Below, in pieces: positions 17,657 through 26,369 of a DNA stretch of 64,000 bases. The position numbers were made by a program, and so were the translations under genes. Location: positions 1 to 64,000 of the forward strand of contig BJGH01000007.1 in the NCBI GenBank assembly GCA_014190355.1. The letters run 5' to 3'. The notes under the pieces were generated by a model. That model was not told where the DNA came from. It did not search any database and saw only the letters and a list, made by a program, of their open reading frames with translations. This DNA is from Alphaproteobacteria bacterium. Lineage in GTDB: Bacteria; Pseudomonadota; Alphaproteobacteria; Rickettsiales; UBA1997. Each line of letters begins with the position of its first letter. Position 1 is the stretch's first letter.

Positions 17657-18400
17657 TTAAGAAATTTTTATAATTGATTTAGGATTAATTCCATCAATTA
17701 TAATTAACATCTGATTAGTTGAAATTTCAAGTATATTTTTATTTGTTGAACGAAAAACTAATGATGTTCCTCCATCAAAAGGATAGCTTCCCATAATTAC
17801 TTGAGGATATTGTAATTGCAAATCACCAAATTCTTTAGCAATAACGCTTTCAGTCAGGTTAATAACAATTTCTTTGGTAAGCATTTTTTTGCCAAATGTT
17901 AATTTTTTTTTCGAAGATTCAAACATTGCCTGAAAAATTTTAGGAATTCCTGCCATTACAAAAACATTTTTAATACAAAAACCGGGAGCACTTGAAATAG
18001 GATTATCCAAAAGAGTTGCGGTTGAGGGGATATAAGCCATTTTTAATCGGGCATCATTTACATTTTCTGAGCCATAATAGTTAAATAAAATTTCTTTTGC
18101 TGTAGTATTAAGAATTAATTGATCATCAAAAGCTTTAGCAATTGAAGCTGATGTAATATCATCATGGGTAGGACCAATTCCTCCAGAGGTAAAAACATAA
18201 TCATATCTAAGACTAAGATCTTTAACTGCTTTAACTATCTCCTCTTCAACATCCCTAACAACTCTTACTTCATTAAGATTTATGCCAAGTTCGCTAAGAT
18301 TTTTTGCTAAAAAATTTAAATTTAAATCAATTGTTCGACCAGATAGAATCTCATCGCCGATAATTAAAAAACCTGCTGAAATTTTATCTTTAATTTGCAT
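17657..18400 (-). CDS. CinA/MoaB-type molybdopterin-binding domain protein
   Basis: The protein consists of a single MoCF-like domain: LIIGDEILSGRTIDLN at about 12-27, then VFTSGGIGPTHDDIT near residue 70. It corresponds to the N-terminal half of CinA and lacks the C-terminal PncC (NMN amidase) domain. This short form is common in Rickettsiales and other alphaproteobacteria. Members hydrolyse ADP-ribose or related nucleotides in some species, but the substrate here is unknown. No other molybdenum cofactor gene is present. It heads the cinA-virB8-virB9 run. Confidence 0.85.
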   Translation of the reverse strand: MQIKDKISAGFLIIGDEILSGRTIDLNLNFLAKNLSELGINLNEVRVVRDVEEEIVKAVKDLSLRYDYVFTSGGIGPTHDDITSASIAKAFDDQLILNTTAKEILFNYYGSENVNDARLKMAYIPSTATLLDNPISSAPGFCIKNVFVMAGIPKIFQAMFESSKKKLTFGKKMLTKEIVINLTESVIAKEFGDLQLQYPQVIMGSYPFDGGTSLVFRSTNKNILEISTNQMLIIIDGINPKSIIKIS

Positions 18401-18487
18401 AAATTTTTTTATTTTTTAATAACAATAATTGTGAATAATTTAGCAATTTGCAAAATTTATTTTTCTTGGTAAAAAAAATGAACAAAA

Positions 18488-21157
18488 TTATGAATTTAAA
18501 ACAACGGCTCGAGCACTTGCCAAACGGGCAATTGGAACACGATATGGCGAGCAAGAAACATAATCTAAGCCAATACGGTGACAAAAATCAATTGAATTTG
18601 GGTTTCCTCCATGTTCTCCGCAAATTCCTAATTTAATATTATTTCGAGTTTTGCGTCCTCTTTCACTAGCAATTCTAATTAATTCTCCAACTCCTTCTTG
18701 ATCTAATTCAGCAAAAGGATCGCGTTCTAAAATATTGTTTTTTTGATATGCTCCAAGAAAATTTGAGGCATCATCCCGAGATAAGCCAAATGTGGTTTGG
18801 GTTAAATCATTGGTTCCAAAGCTGAAGAATTCTGCATCAATAGCAATTTTATCTGCAATTAATGCTGCTCTTGGAAGTTCAATCATAGTTCCAACCAGAT
18901 ATTTAAGTGGAATATGATGTTCTTTTTCAACCTCTTTTTCAACTTTAATAACAAGTTGACGCATAATTTCAATTTCTTTTCGAGTTGCAACTAAGGGGAT
19001 CATTATTTCTAAAAGAACATCTTTACCAGTATCTTTTTTTACTAAAGAAGCAGCTTCGAAAATTGATCGAGCTTGCATTTCATAAATTTCTGGGTAAGAG
19101 ATACCAAGTCTGCATCCACGATGACCAAGCATAGGATTTTGCTCTTGCAGTTGATGAGTACGATGTTTTACATAATCAATTTCAACGCCTGCAACTCTTG
19201 CTACTTCTGCTATTTCGTGATCTTTGTGAGGTAAAAATTCATGAAGAGGTGGATCAAGTAAACGGATAGTAACTGGTAGTCCAGCCATAATTTTAAAAAT
19301 CTCAACAAAATCATTTCTTTGCATTGGTAATAATTTTGCTAAAGCTTTTTTTCGACCAGCTATGTCCTCTGCTAAAATCATTTCGCGAACTGCAATAATA
19401 CGATCTTCATTAAAAAACATATGTTCAGTTCTACATAGACCAATTCCCTCAGCACCAAAATCTCGAGCAGTTTGGCAGTCTAAGGGTGTTTCAGCGTTGG
19501 TGCGTACTTTTAATTTACGAATCTCATCAGCCCAAGACATTACAGTTTGAAAATCGCCTGATAAATCCGGTTTTAATGTTGGAACATTGCCAACAATTAC
19601 ATCACCATTTGAACCATTGATGGTTATGACTTCACCCTCTTTTACTTTTACTCCACCTGCGGTAAAAAATAAATTATTTTGATCAACAAACAAACCAGTT
19701 GCCCCACTTACGCAAGGAGTTCCCATACCTCTAGCAACAACTGCAGCATGAGAAGTCATTCCTCCTCGAGCTGTTAAAATTCCCTGTGATACATGCATTC
19801 CTTTGATATCTTCAGGGCTTGTTTCAACTCTAACCAAAATCACCTTATCACCATTTTCAGCTCTTTTTTCAGCTTCATGAGAAGAGAAGACAACAATTCC
19901 TGATGCCGCTCCAGGAGAGGCTGGCAAACCTTTGGCTATAACATTAACTTTGGCTTTTGGGTCGAGAGTTGGGTGTAACAATTGATCTAAACTTGCTGGA
20001 TCAATTCTTTTAATTGCCTCTTTTTTATCAATTAATTTTTCATTAACCATATCAACAGCTATTTTAATTGAAGCTTGAGCAGTTCTTTTACCGCTTCGCG
20101 TTTGAAGCATCCATAGTTTTTTATTTTGAACAGTAAATTCAATATCTTGCATATCACGATAATGCTTTTCTAATTTGAGATAAATTTTTTCTAACTCAAG
20201 AAAAACCTCTGGCATCGTTTCTTGCATTGAAGGTAAAGATGAACCAAGCTGTTCTTTACCTCTGATTGTAATTGATTGAGGTGTTCGAATTCCAGCAACA
20301 ACATCTTCTCCTTGGGCATTGATAAGATATTCACCATAAAGCTCTTTCTCCCCAGTTGATGGGTTTCGAGTAAAAGCAACTCCAGTTGCTGAATCATCGC
20401 CCATATTACCAAAAACCATTGATTGAACATTAACAGCAGTTCCCCACTCTTGCGGTATGTTGTTTATGGTTCTGTAAGTGATAGCTCGATCGTTCATCCA
20501 TGAGGTAAATACCGCTTCAATTGCTCCCCAGAGTTGTGTTTTTACATCTTGCGGGAAATCTTTTTTTAATTCATTTTTAACTTCAGCTTTAAATAATTTA
20601 ACAATTTCTTGAAGATTATCAGCGGTTAAATCGGTATCATTAGTTATACCATATTCTTGTTTTTTTTCATCGAGTATTGTTTCGAAATTATAGTGATCAA
20701 CTCCAAGAACAACATCACTGTACATCTGGATAAATCTTCGGTAAGAATCATAAGCAAAGCGAGGGTTACCACTTCTTTTTGCAAGACCTTCAACAGTTTC
20801 ATCATTCAAACCTAGGTTAAGAACGGTATCCATCATGCCTGGCATTGAAGCTCTTGCACCTGAACGAACTGAAAAAAGAAGCGGATTGTCTTTATCGCCA
20901 AATTTGGCATTAATTTTTTTTTCAATTTCAGAAAGTGCAAAGTTAACCTGAATATTAAGATCGCTTGGCAATTTTTTGTTATTTTGATAATAAATTTGGC
21001 AAACTTCAGTGGTAATTGTAAAGCCAAGGGGAACAGGCAGGCCCATTTTTGACATTTCAGCCAGATTTGCTCCTTTGCCTCCAAGCAAATTTTTCATTGA
21101 AGCATCGCCTTGCGAATTTCCATCGCCAAAGCTGTAAACAAATTTTTGATTAGACAT
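18488..21157 (-). CDS. ppdK: pyruvate, phosphate dikinase
   Basis: PPDK interconverts pyruvate + ATP + Pi and PEP + AMP + PPi. The N-terminal ATP-grasp domain begins with LLGGKGANLAEM. The swivelling phosphohistidine is His470 in GGMTSHAAVVARG. The C-terminal PEP/pyruvate barrel carries CRTEHMFF, GTNDLTQTTFG and CGEHGGNP. The 889-residue length is normal. With the malic enzyme at 32067-34373 it forms a route from malate to PEP. The last residues overlap nothing real on the other strand. Confidence 0.97.
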   Translation of the reverse strand: MSNQKFVYSFGDGNSQGDASMKNLLGGKGANLAEMSKMGLPVPLGFTITTEVCQIYYQNNKKLPSDLNIQVNFALSEIEKKINAKFGDKDNPLLFSVRSGARASMPGMMDTVLNLGLNDETVEGLAKRSGNPRFAYDSYRRFIQMYSDVVLGVDHYNFETILDEKKQEYGITNDTDLTADNLQEIVKLFKAEVKNELKKDFPQDVKTQLWGAIEAVFTSWMNDRAITYRTINNIPQEWGTAVNVQSMVFGNMGDDSATGVAFTRNPSTGEKELYGEYLINAQGEDVVAGIRTPQSITIRGKEQLGSSLPSMQETMPEVFLELEKIYLKLEKHYRDMQDIEFTVQNKKLWMLQTRSGKRTAQASIKIAVDMVNEKLIDKKEAIKRIDPASLDQLLHPTLDPKAKVNVIAKGLPASPGAASGIVVFSSHEAEKRAENGDKVILVRVETSPEDIKGMHVSQGILTARGGMTSHAAVVARGMGTPCVSGATGLFVDQNNLFFTAGGVKVKEGEVITINGSNGDVIVGNVPTLKPDLSGDFQTVMSWADEIRKLKVRTNAETPLDCQTARDFGAEGIGLCRTEHMFFNEDRIIAVREMILAEDIAGRKKALAKLLPMQRNDFVEIFKIMAGLPVTIRLLDPPLHEFLPHKDHEIAEVARVAGVEIDYVKHRTHQLQEQNPMLGHRGCRLGISYPEIYEMQARSIFEAASLVKKDTGKDVLLEIMIPLVATRKEIEIMRQLVIKVEKEVEKEHHIPLKYLVGTMIELPRAALIADKIAIDAEFFSFGTNDLTQTTFGLSRDDASNFLGAYQKNNILERDPFAELDQEGVGELIRIASERGRKTRNNIKLGICGEHGGNPNSIDFCHRIGLDYVSCSPYRVPIARLASARAVVLNS

Positions 21158-21277
21158 TTTAGAATTAATAAAAGTTTAAAATCAGTTAGTAATTTAATAA
21201 ATCTAGATGACCAAGTTAAAAATACAAATTTTTTTTAATATGTTTTACAAGTGATAATTATTTTATACTATAAAAAA

Positions 21278-22654
21278 TTATTTTTTATTAAAACTATAAG
21301 TAAAATAAAAGATTATTCCAATTACTGTCCATGATAGAAAATATAACCAGTTATTGAGAAGAAGTTTATAAACTAAATAACTACAACATAAAATTGCAAG
21401 TGGAGAAGTTATATAAACTGCTGGGCAAGAAAAGGAGCGTTTTAAATTAGGTTGTTTAATTCTCAAAATCATTACTGCAATTGCAACGATAATAAATCCA
21501 AATAAGGTTCCAAGGCTGGTCATATTGCTAAGAGTTTCAAGTGGTAAAAACCCTGCTACAAAACCAACTATTATAGTTGTTATTATGACACTGATGTAAG
21601 GAGTATGAAATTTTTTATGAGTTTTGCTTATAAAATTTGGAATTAGCTTATCGCGCGACATAACAAAAAATATTCGTGATTGACCATAAACTAAGATTAG
21701 CAAAACCGAGGTAATCCCTGCAATGGCTCCAGTTGCAACTAATGCCGAGCCAAAATTTTTGCCATTATCGCGAAGAGCTCTAGCTAAAGGTTCGGCATTA
21801 TCTAAAGTAGAAAAATTAACAATCCCGTTTAAAACTAAAGACACTGCAACATAAAGTGCTGTACAAACTATTAAGGAAACTATTATTCCAATTGGCAAAT
21901 CGCGTTTAGGGTTTTTACATTCTTCTGCAGTGGTTGCAACTGCATCAAAACCAATATAGGCGTAAAAAACTGTTGCTGCACCAATCATAACTCCATCAAA
22001 ACCAAAAGGCATAAAATTTTGATAATTAACAGTGTTAATCATTGGGGTAGCGATGAATAGAAAAATAAAAATAACTGCCATTTTGGTAAAAACTAATAAA
22101 CGGTTTAGCCATACACTCTCTTTGGTTCCGCGAAATAATAATACTCCGATAAATATTGAAATTAAAAGAGCTGGAAGATTAATAATCCCTCCTTCGAAAG
22201 GAGTTTTGGTAAAATATTCGGGTATATTTATATTGGCACTTTTTAAAATTCCTGTCATATATCCTGACCAGCCAGATGCAACCGTTGCAGCACCTATTCC
22301 ATATTCTAAAATTAATCCCCAACCAACTAGCCAAGCAATAAATTCACCAATGACTACATAGGTATAAGTATATGCACTTCCAGATATTGGAACCATTGAA
22401 GCAAGTTCAGCGTAAGCTAATGCTGAAAATAAACATGCTATTGCAGCGATTGCGTATGATAAGCTAATCGCAGGACCTGCATATTTTGCCGATGCAACAC
22501 CAGTAATAACAAAAATTCCTGTACCAATTGTGCATCCTATTCCAATCATTATCAAATCAAATACTCCAAGAGTTTTCTTGAGGTTGGTATTTTGTGATTT
22601 ATCAATAATTTCTGATAATTTTTTTGTTCGAAAAAGTTTTTGTAATAAGGTCAT
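21278..22654 (-). CDS. APC-family amino-acid permease, copy A
   Basis: About twelve membrane segments and the APC signature GIGCTIGTGIFVITG (about 37-51) place it in the cationic amino-acid transporter-like branch of the amino acid-polyamine-organocation family. A second signature is GFDAVATTAEECKNPKRDLP near residue 235. The 458-residue length fits a complete permease. Its start overlaps the stop of the upstream paralogue by four bases (ATGA), so the two are translationally coupled. The pair is clearly a tandem duplication, with the same block of signatures in each. The substrate cannot be read from sequence. Confidence 0.92.
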   Translation of the reverse strand: MTLLQKLFRTKKLSEIIDKSQNTNLKKTLGVFDLIMIGIGCTIGTGIFVITGVASAKYAGPAISLSYAIAAIACLFSALAYAELASMVPISGSAYTYTYVVIGEFIAWLVGWGLILEYGIGAATVASGWSGYMTGILKSANINIPEYFTKTPFEGGIINLPALLISIFIGVLLFRGTKESVWLNRLLVFTKMAVIFIFLFIATPMINTVNYQNFMPFGFDGVMIGAATVFYAYIGFDAVATTAEECKNPKRDLPIGIIVSLIVCTALYVAVSLVLNGIVNFSTLDNAEPLARALRDNGKNFGSALVATGAIAGITSVLLILVYGQSRIFFVMSRDKLIPNFISKTHKKFHTPYISVIITTIIVGFVAGFLPLETLSNMTSLGTLFGFIIVAIAVMILRIKQPNLKRSFSCPAVYITSPLAILCCSYLVYKLLLNNWLYFLSWTVIGIIFYFTYSFNKK

Positions 22655-24348
22655 TTATTAAATTTTTGATATTTAGGATTTAGATTTTTTTTAGATTTTT
22701 TTTTGTGACGATTTTTTTTGTGTTGTGACTGGGAGTTATCGTGAGGTTTGTTGGAATTATTTTTTGAATTATCATTCGAATCGTTATAAGACTTACTAGA
22801 TTCTTTTGAGGTATGGTTTTTATAATTAATATTTTCGGTTATTTTTAATGATTTTTGTTCAGAAAATTTTTGTTGATAATTTTTTTTGTCATTAGAGTAA
22901 TTGTCAATTTTACTAAAGTTAATTGCTAATTTACTTCTTTTTTGAGCATATAAAAAATAAATGGCAATTGTAATACTATACCAGATGATAAAAGCTGTGC
23001 AATTTTCCAAAAGTAATTGATAAATCAGATAGCCACATCCTGAGATTGCTAAAGGAGCAACTATAAAAACAGCTGGACATTTAAAGCTTCTTTCAAGATT
23101 TGGACTTCTTAGGCGTAAAATTATCACTCCGCAAGATACAATTAAAAATGCAAACAGGGTTCCAAGACTACTCATATCACCCATTGTGCGAATTGGGGTA
23201 AAACCAGAAATTAAAGAAACAGCAATTGTAACAATAATACAGCTGACATAAGGAGTATCAAATTTTTGGTGCATTTTACAAAATCCTTTAGGGAGTAATC
23301 CATCTCGCGACATCACAAAGAAAATTCGCGATTGACCATACATCATCACCAATAAAACTGTAACCATACCTGCAATTGCCCCAATTGAAACAAGTGCTGA
23401 ACCAATATTGCTTCCATTTGCTAATAATGCATTAGCCATTGGTGCTGAATTGTTTAGGGTGGTATAATTAACAATTCCTGTTAATGCTAAAGAAACCATG
23501 ATGTAGATTAGAGTACATGCTAAAAGTGATCCGATAATACCGATCGGTAGATCTCTTTTAGGATTTTTGCACTCTTCTGCGGTTGTTGCAACTGCGTCAA
23601 AACCAAGATAAGCAAAGAATATTGCTGATGCCCCCATAACAACTCCTTTGAAACCAAATGGCATAAAATCTTCATAATTAACCATTTTAACGTGAGGAAT
23701 TGCTACAATCATGAACATGAAAATCACTCCTAATTTCAAGCCAACTAAAATTCTATTAACAATAACACTTTCTTTGGTTCCTCTAACTAATAAAAACCCA
23801 ATAAACAAAGCTATTAGTGATGCAGGAAGATTAATAATTCCGCCTTGCGATGGAACTGTTGTTAAAGTTTTTGGGAGGATTATTCCACCCTGCTCTAAAA
23901 TTTTGAGCAAATATCCTGACCAACCGGCAGAAACTGTTGATGCTGCAACGGTATATTCTAAAACTAATCCACTAGCAACAATCCAAGCTAGAAATTCACC
24001 AAGAATTGCGTATGAATAAGTGTATGCACTTCCTGACACTGGAACCATTGAGGCAAGTTCGGTATAAGCCAAGCCTGCGAACATACAAACTAATCCCGAT
24101 ATAGCAAATGATATAGCAACTGCTGGTCCTGCAAAATTTGCAGCAGCTGTTCCAGTCAAAACAAAAATTCCTGTCCCTATTGTACTTCCAATTCCAAGAA
24201 GAAGGAGGTCAAATGCTCCAAGTGATTTTTTAAAAGATTTTTTTTCAGCTTCAGCTAAAATTTGTTTAATTGATTTTGTTCTGAATAATTTTCTCATACC
24301 CATCCATTGATTTTTAAGCTTATTACTAAATTTTGTAAAGCTAAACAT
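22651..24348 (-). CDS. APC-family amino-acid permease, copy B, with charged C-terminal tail
   Basis: The first 460 residues are a full APC permease with IGSTIGTGIFVLTG and the same TTAEECKNPKRDLP block as copy A. It differs by about 100 extra hydrophilic residues at the C-terminus. These are very rich in Asn, Ser, Lys and His and end in a basic patch (KKNRHKKKSKK). The tail is predicted to be cytosolic and disordered. An internal Met at about residue 17 could be the true start, shortening the N-terminus. Copy A follows directly, with a 4-base overlap. Confidence 0.92.
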   Translation of the reverse strand: MFSFTKFSNKLKNQWMGMRKLFRTKSIKQILAEAEKKSFKKSLGAFDLLLLGIGSTIGTGIFVLTGTAAANFAGPAVAISFAISGLVCMFAGLAYTELASMVPVSGSAYTYSYAILGEFLAWIVASGLVLEYTVAASTVSAGWSGYLLKILEQGGIILPKTLTTVPSQGGIINLPASLIALFIGFLLVRGTKESVIVNRILVGLKLGVIFMFMIVAIPHVKMVNYEDFMPFGFKGVVMGASAIFFAYLGFDAVATTAEECKNPKRDLPIGIIGSLLACTLIYIMVSLALTGIVNYTTLNNSAPMANALLANGSNIGSALVSIGAIAGMVTVLLVMMYGQSRIFFVMSRDGLLPKGFCKMHQKFDTPYVSCIIVTIAVSLISGFTPIRTMGDMSSLGTLFAFLIVSCGVIILRLRSPNLERSFKCPAVFIVAPLAISGCGYLIYQLLLENCTAFIIWYSITIAIYFLYAQKRSKLAINFSKIDNYSNDKKNYQQKFSEQKSLKITENINYKNHTSKESSKSYNDSNDNSKNNSNKPHDNSQSQHKKNRHKKKSKKNLNPKYQKFNK

Positions 24349-24444
24349 TTAACAAAAAAAAATATTTCTAATTAAAAAAAATATTTTTTACTAGCAGTTA
24401 ACTTTACAATATTAAAATTAATATTTTAAAAAAAAACCTAAATT

Positions 24445-25473
24445 TTATTCAGATGCAGCAAAAATTTCTTCTGCAGTTGCCTTAGAAATAATTCCTTTGT
24501 TTTCAAGTTCTATTACTGAGTCTCTCATGGTTATCATTCCAAGTTTTTTAGAAATTTCAATTATTGAATTTATTTGAACAATTTTATCTTCACGAATTAG
24601 ATTTCGAATAGATGGATTAGCAATCATGATTTCATAAGCTGCAACTCTCCCTCCACCTTGTTTTTTGATAAGCCTTTGTGAGACAACTGCTTTAATTGAG
24701 CTTGAGAGCATAGTTCTTACAACTGGCTTGTCATTAGCGGGAAAAACATCGATAATACGATTAATGGTTTGAGCTGCTGAGCTAGTGTGAAGGGTTCCAA
24801 GAACTAGGTGACCAGTTTCTGCAGCAGTTAAGGCGAGATGAATAGTTTCAATATCACGCATCTCACCAACTAGAATTACATCTGGGTCTTCACGAAGTGC
24901 ACTTTTTAATGCTGCACTAAAGGAGTGAGTGCTATTTCCAACTTCTCGCTGATTTATTAAACATTTTTTACTTTTGTGAATAAATTCCACTGGGTCTTCA
25001 ATGGTAATAATATGTTTACGATGTTTTTCATTTACTTCATCAATTAAAGCTGCAAGAGTTGTAGATTTTCCACTTCCTGTTGGACCAACAACCAAAACCA
25101 GCCCTGAATTAAACCTTGCTAATTCGTGTACAGATTGCGGCGCATTTAATGCTGCCAAACTTTTAATCTCTATAGGAATTTCTCGAAATACTGCAGCAGG
25201 TCCATAAATTGTTCGAAATGCGTTAACACGAAAACGCAAATTTGCCCCAAGCTGAATTGAAAAATCAATTTCTAATTTTTCAGCATAAATTTTTTTCTGA
25301 CCATCGTTCATGATCATGTGGATAAGCTCTAATGCTGTTTTCTCATTAAGAATTGGGGTGTTTGGTATGACTGTCATATCACCATCAAAACGAACGCATG
25401 GTTGAGAATTAGTAGTGATGTGAACGTCTGAACATCCTTGTTTTTTAGCATATTGTAAAATTTTATCTATCAT
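24445..25473 (-). CDS. pilT: type IV pilus retraction ATPase PilT
   Basis: This cytosolic hexameric ATPase disassembles pilus subunits during retraction. The Walker A motif GPTGSGKST is at residues 130-138, followed by the Asp box (ITIEDPVEF), Walker B (DVILVGEMRD) and the His box (TGHLVLGTLHT). The C-terminal SIRNLIRED matches the PilT hallmark AIRNLIRE and separates it from PilB or GspE. The start overlaps the stop of the TPR gene by 4 bases. No pilB, pilC, pilQ or prepilin peptidase is in the window, but four prepilin-like genes lie at 9361-12981. Confidence 0.93.
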   Translation of the reverse strand: MIDKILQYAKKQGCSDVHITTNSQPCVRFDGDMTVIPNTPILNEKTALELIHMIMNDGQKKIYAEKLEIDFSIQLGANLRFRVNAFRTIYGPAAVFREIPIEIKSLAALNAPQSVHELARFNSGLVLVVGPTGSGKSTTLAALIDEVNEKHRKHIITIEDPVEFIHKSKKCLINQREVGNSTHSFSAALKSALREDPDVILVGEMRDIETIHLALTAAETGHLVLGTLHTSSAAQTINRIIDVFPANDKPVVRTMLSSSIKAVVSQRLIKKQGGGRVAAYEIMIANPSIRNLIREDKIVQINSIIEISKKLGMITMRDSVIELENKGIISKATAEEIFAASE

Positions 25474-26369
25474 AATTTATTTCTTATGGTTTCGATTCTT
25501 TTTTTTACGGTTTCAATTGGAATTGAATTATTGTTAGTATTGAAGTAATTTTTAACGACCTCGCTATACATCTCAAGAGCTTTTTCAAATTTTCCTGACT
25601 TGTCATAAATAATTGCCAAATTGAACTTATAACTAATATTAGAATCATCCAAATTAATTGCTTTTAGAAAATATGAAATTGCTTTATCGTAGTTTTTAAT
25701 TTTTTCAAAAGCTAAAGCACTATGAGCTAAAATGATAGGAGATTCAGGATTTTGAATTGACAAGCGAGACAAAAGATAAATTGAATCTCGCGGTGATTCA
25801 TCTACTAGGATAGTAAATAAATTTCCCAAAACCTCCTCTTTATTTTCATAGTTTGATTTTAAAAGTTCGTGATAAAGATTTTTTGCTTGGCGATATTGCC
25901 CTATTTTTTGATAAACTGTAGCAAGGGAAAATTTAGCGTAAGTGTTATCAGGTTGATCTTTAATAATCTGTTTAAAAATTTGAATTGCAACTTCATATTG
26001 CCCGATCATTGCTGAGTTATATGCTAAACGCTCTTTTTCTTTGATGTCAAAATTTTCTTTTTTTTCATCAACTATAACAATTTCCATTCCCGAATTTATA
26101 TCACTTTCGTTAATGGTTAAGACATCTGATTTTCCTGATTCTATACTAATATCAGGAGATTTGCTATCTTGACGAGATTTATAAACATCGATACGTTGTT
26201 TGGACTCTTTGTCAAATATTAAACTTTTTTCAATTTGTTTGACAATATCATTGGTAGAAACATATTCATCTTGAGCTAGCAATGTCGAGTTGAAAAAAAA
26301 TGACGATAATAAAATTGATCCACAGAAGAAACTATTGCGAAGATTGAGGCAAAATTTCTTTTTGATCAT
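25470..26369 (-). CDS. exported TPR-repeat protein upstream of pilT
   Basis: A signal peptide (about residues 1-32, ending LLAQ) is followed by a charged linker. Five or so tetratricopeptide repeats then run from about residue 110 to 285 (AYNSAMIGQYEVAIQIFKQI, NLAIIYDKSGKFEKALEMYS). TPR proteins scaffold protein complexes. Its four-base overlap with pilT suggests a pilus-linked role, similar in architecture to PilW/PilF-type assembly factors, but no specific family motif proves this. Its start overlaps the mnmG 3' end by 38 bases; no later Met is available, and the signal peptide supports this start. Confidence 0.82.
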   Translation of the reverse strand: MIKKKFCLNLRNSFFCGSILLSSFFFNSTLLAQDEYVSTNDIVKQIEKSLIFDKESKQRIDVYKSRQDSKSPDISIESGKSDVLTINESDINSGMEIVIVDEKKENFDIKEKERLAYNSAMIGQYEVAIQIFKQIIKDQPDNTYAKFSLATVYQKIGQYRQAKNLYHELLKSNYENKEEVLGNLFTILVDESPRDSIYLLSRLSIQNPESPIILAHSALAFEKIKNYDKAISYFLKAINLDDSNISYKFNLAIIYDKSGKFEKALEMYSEVVKNYFNTNNNSIPIETVKKRIETIRNKL

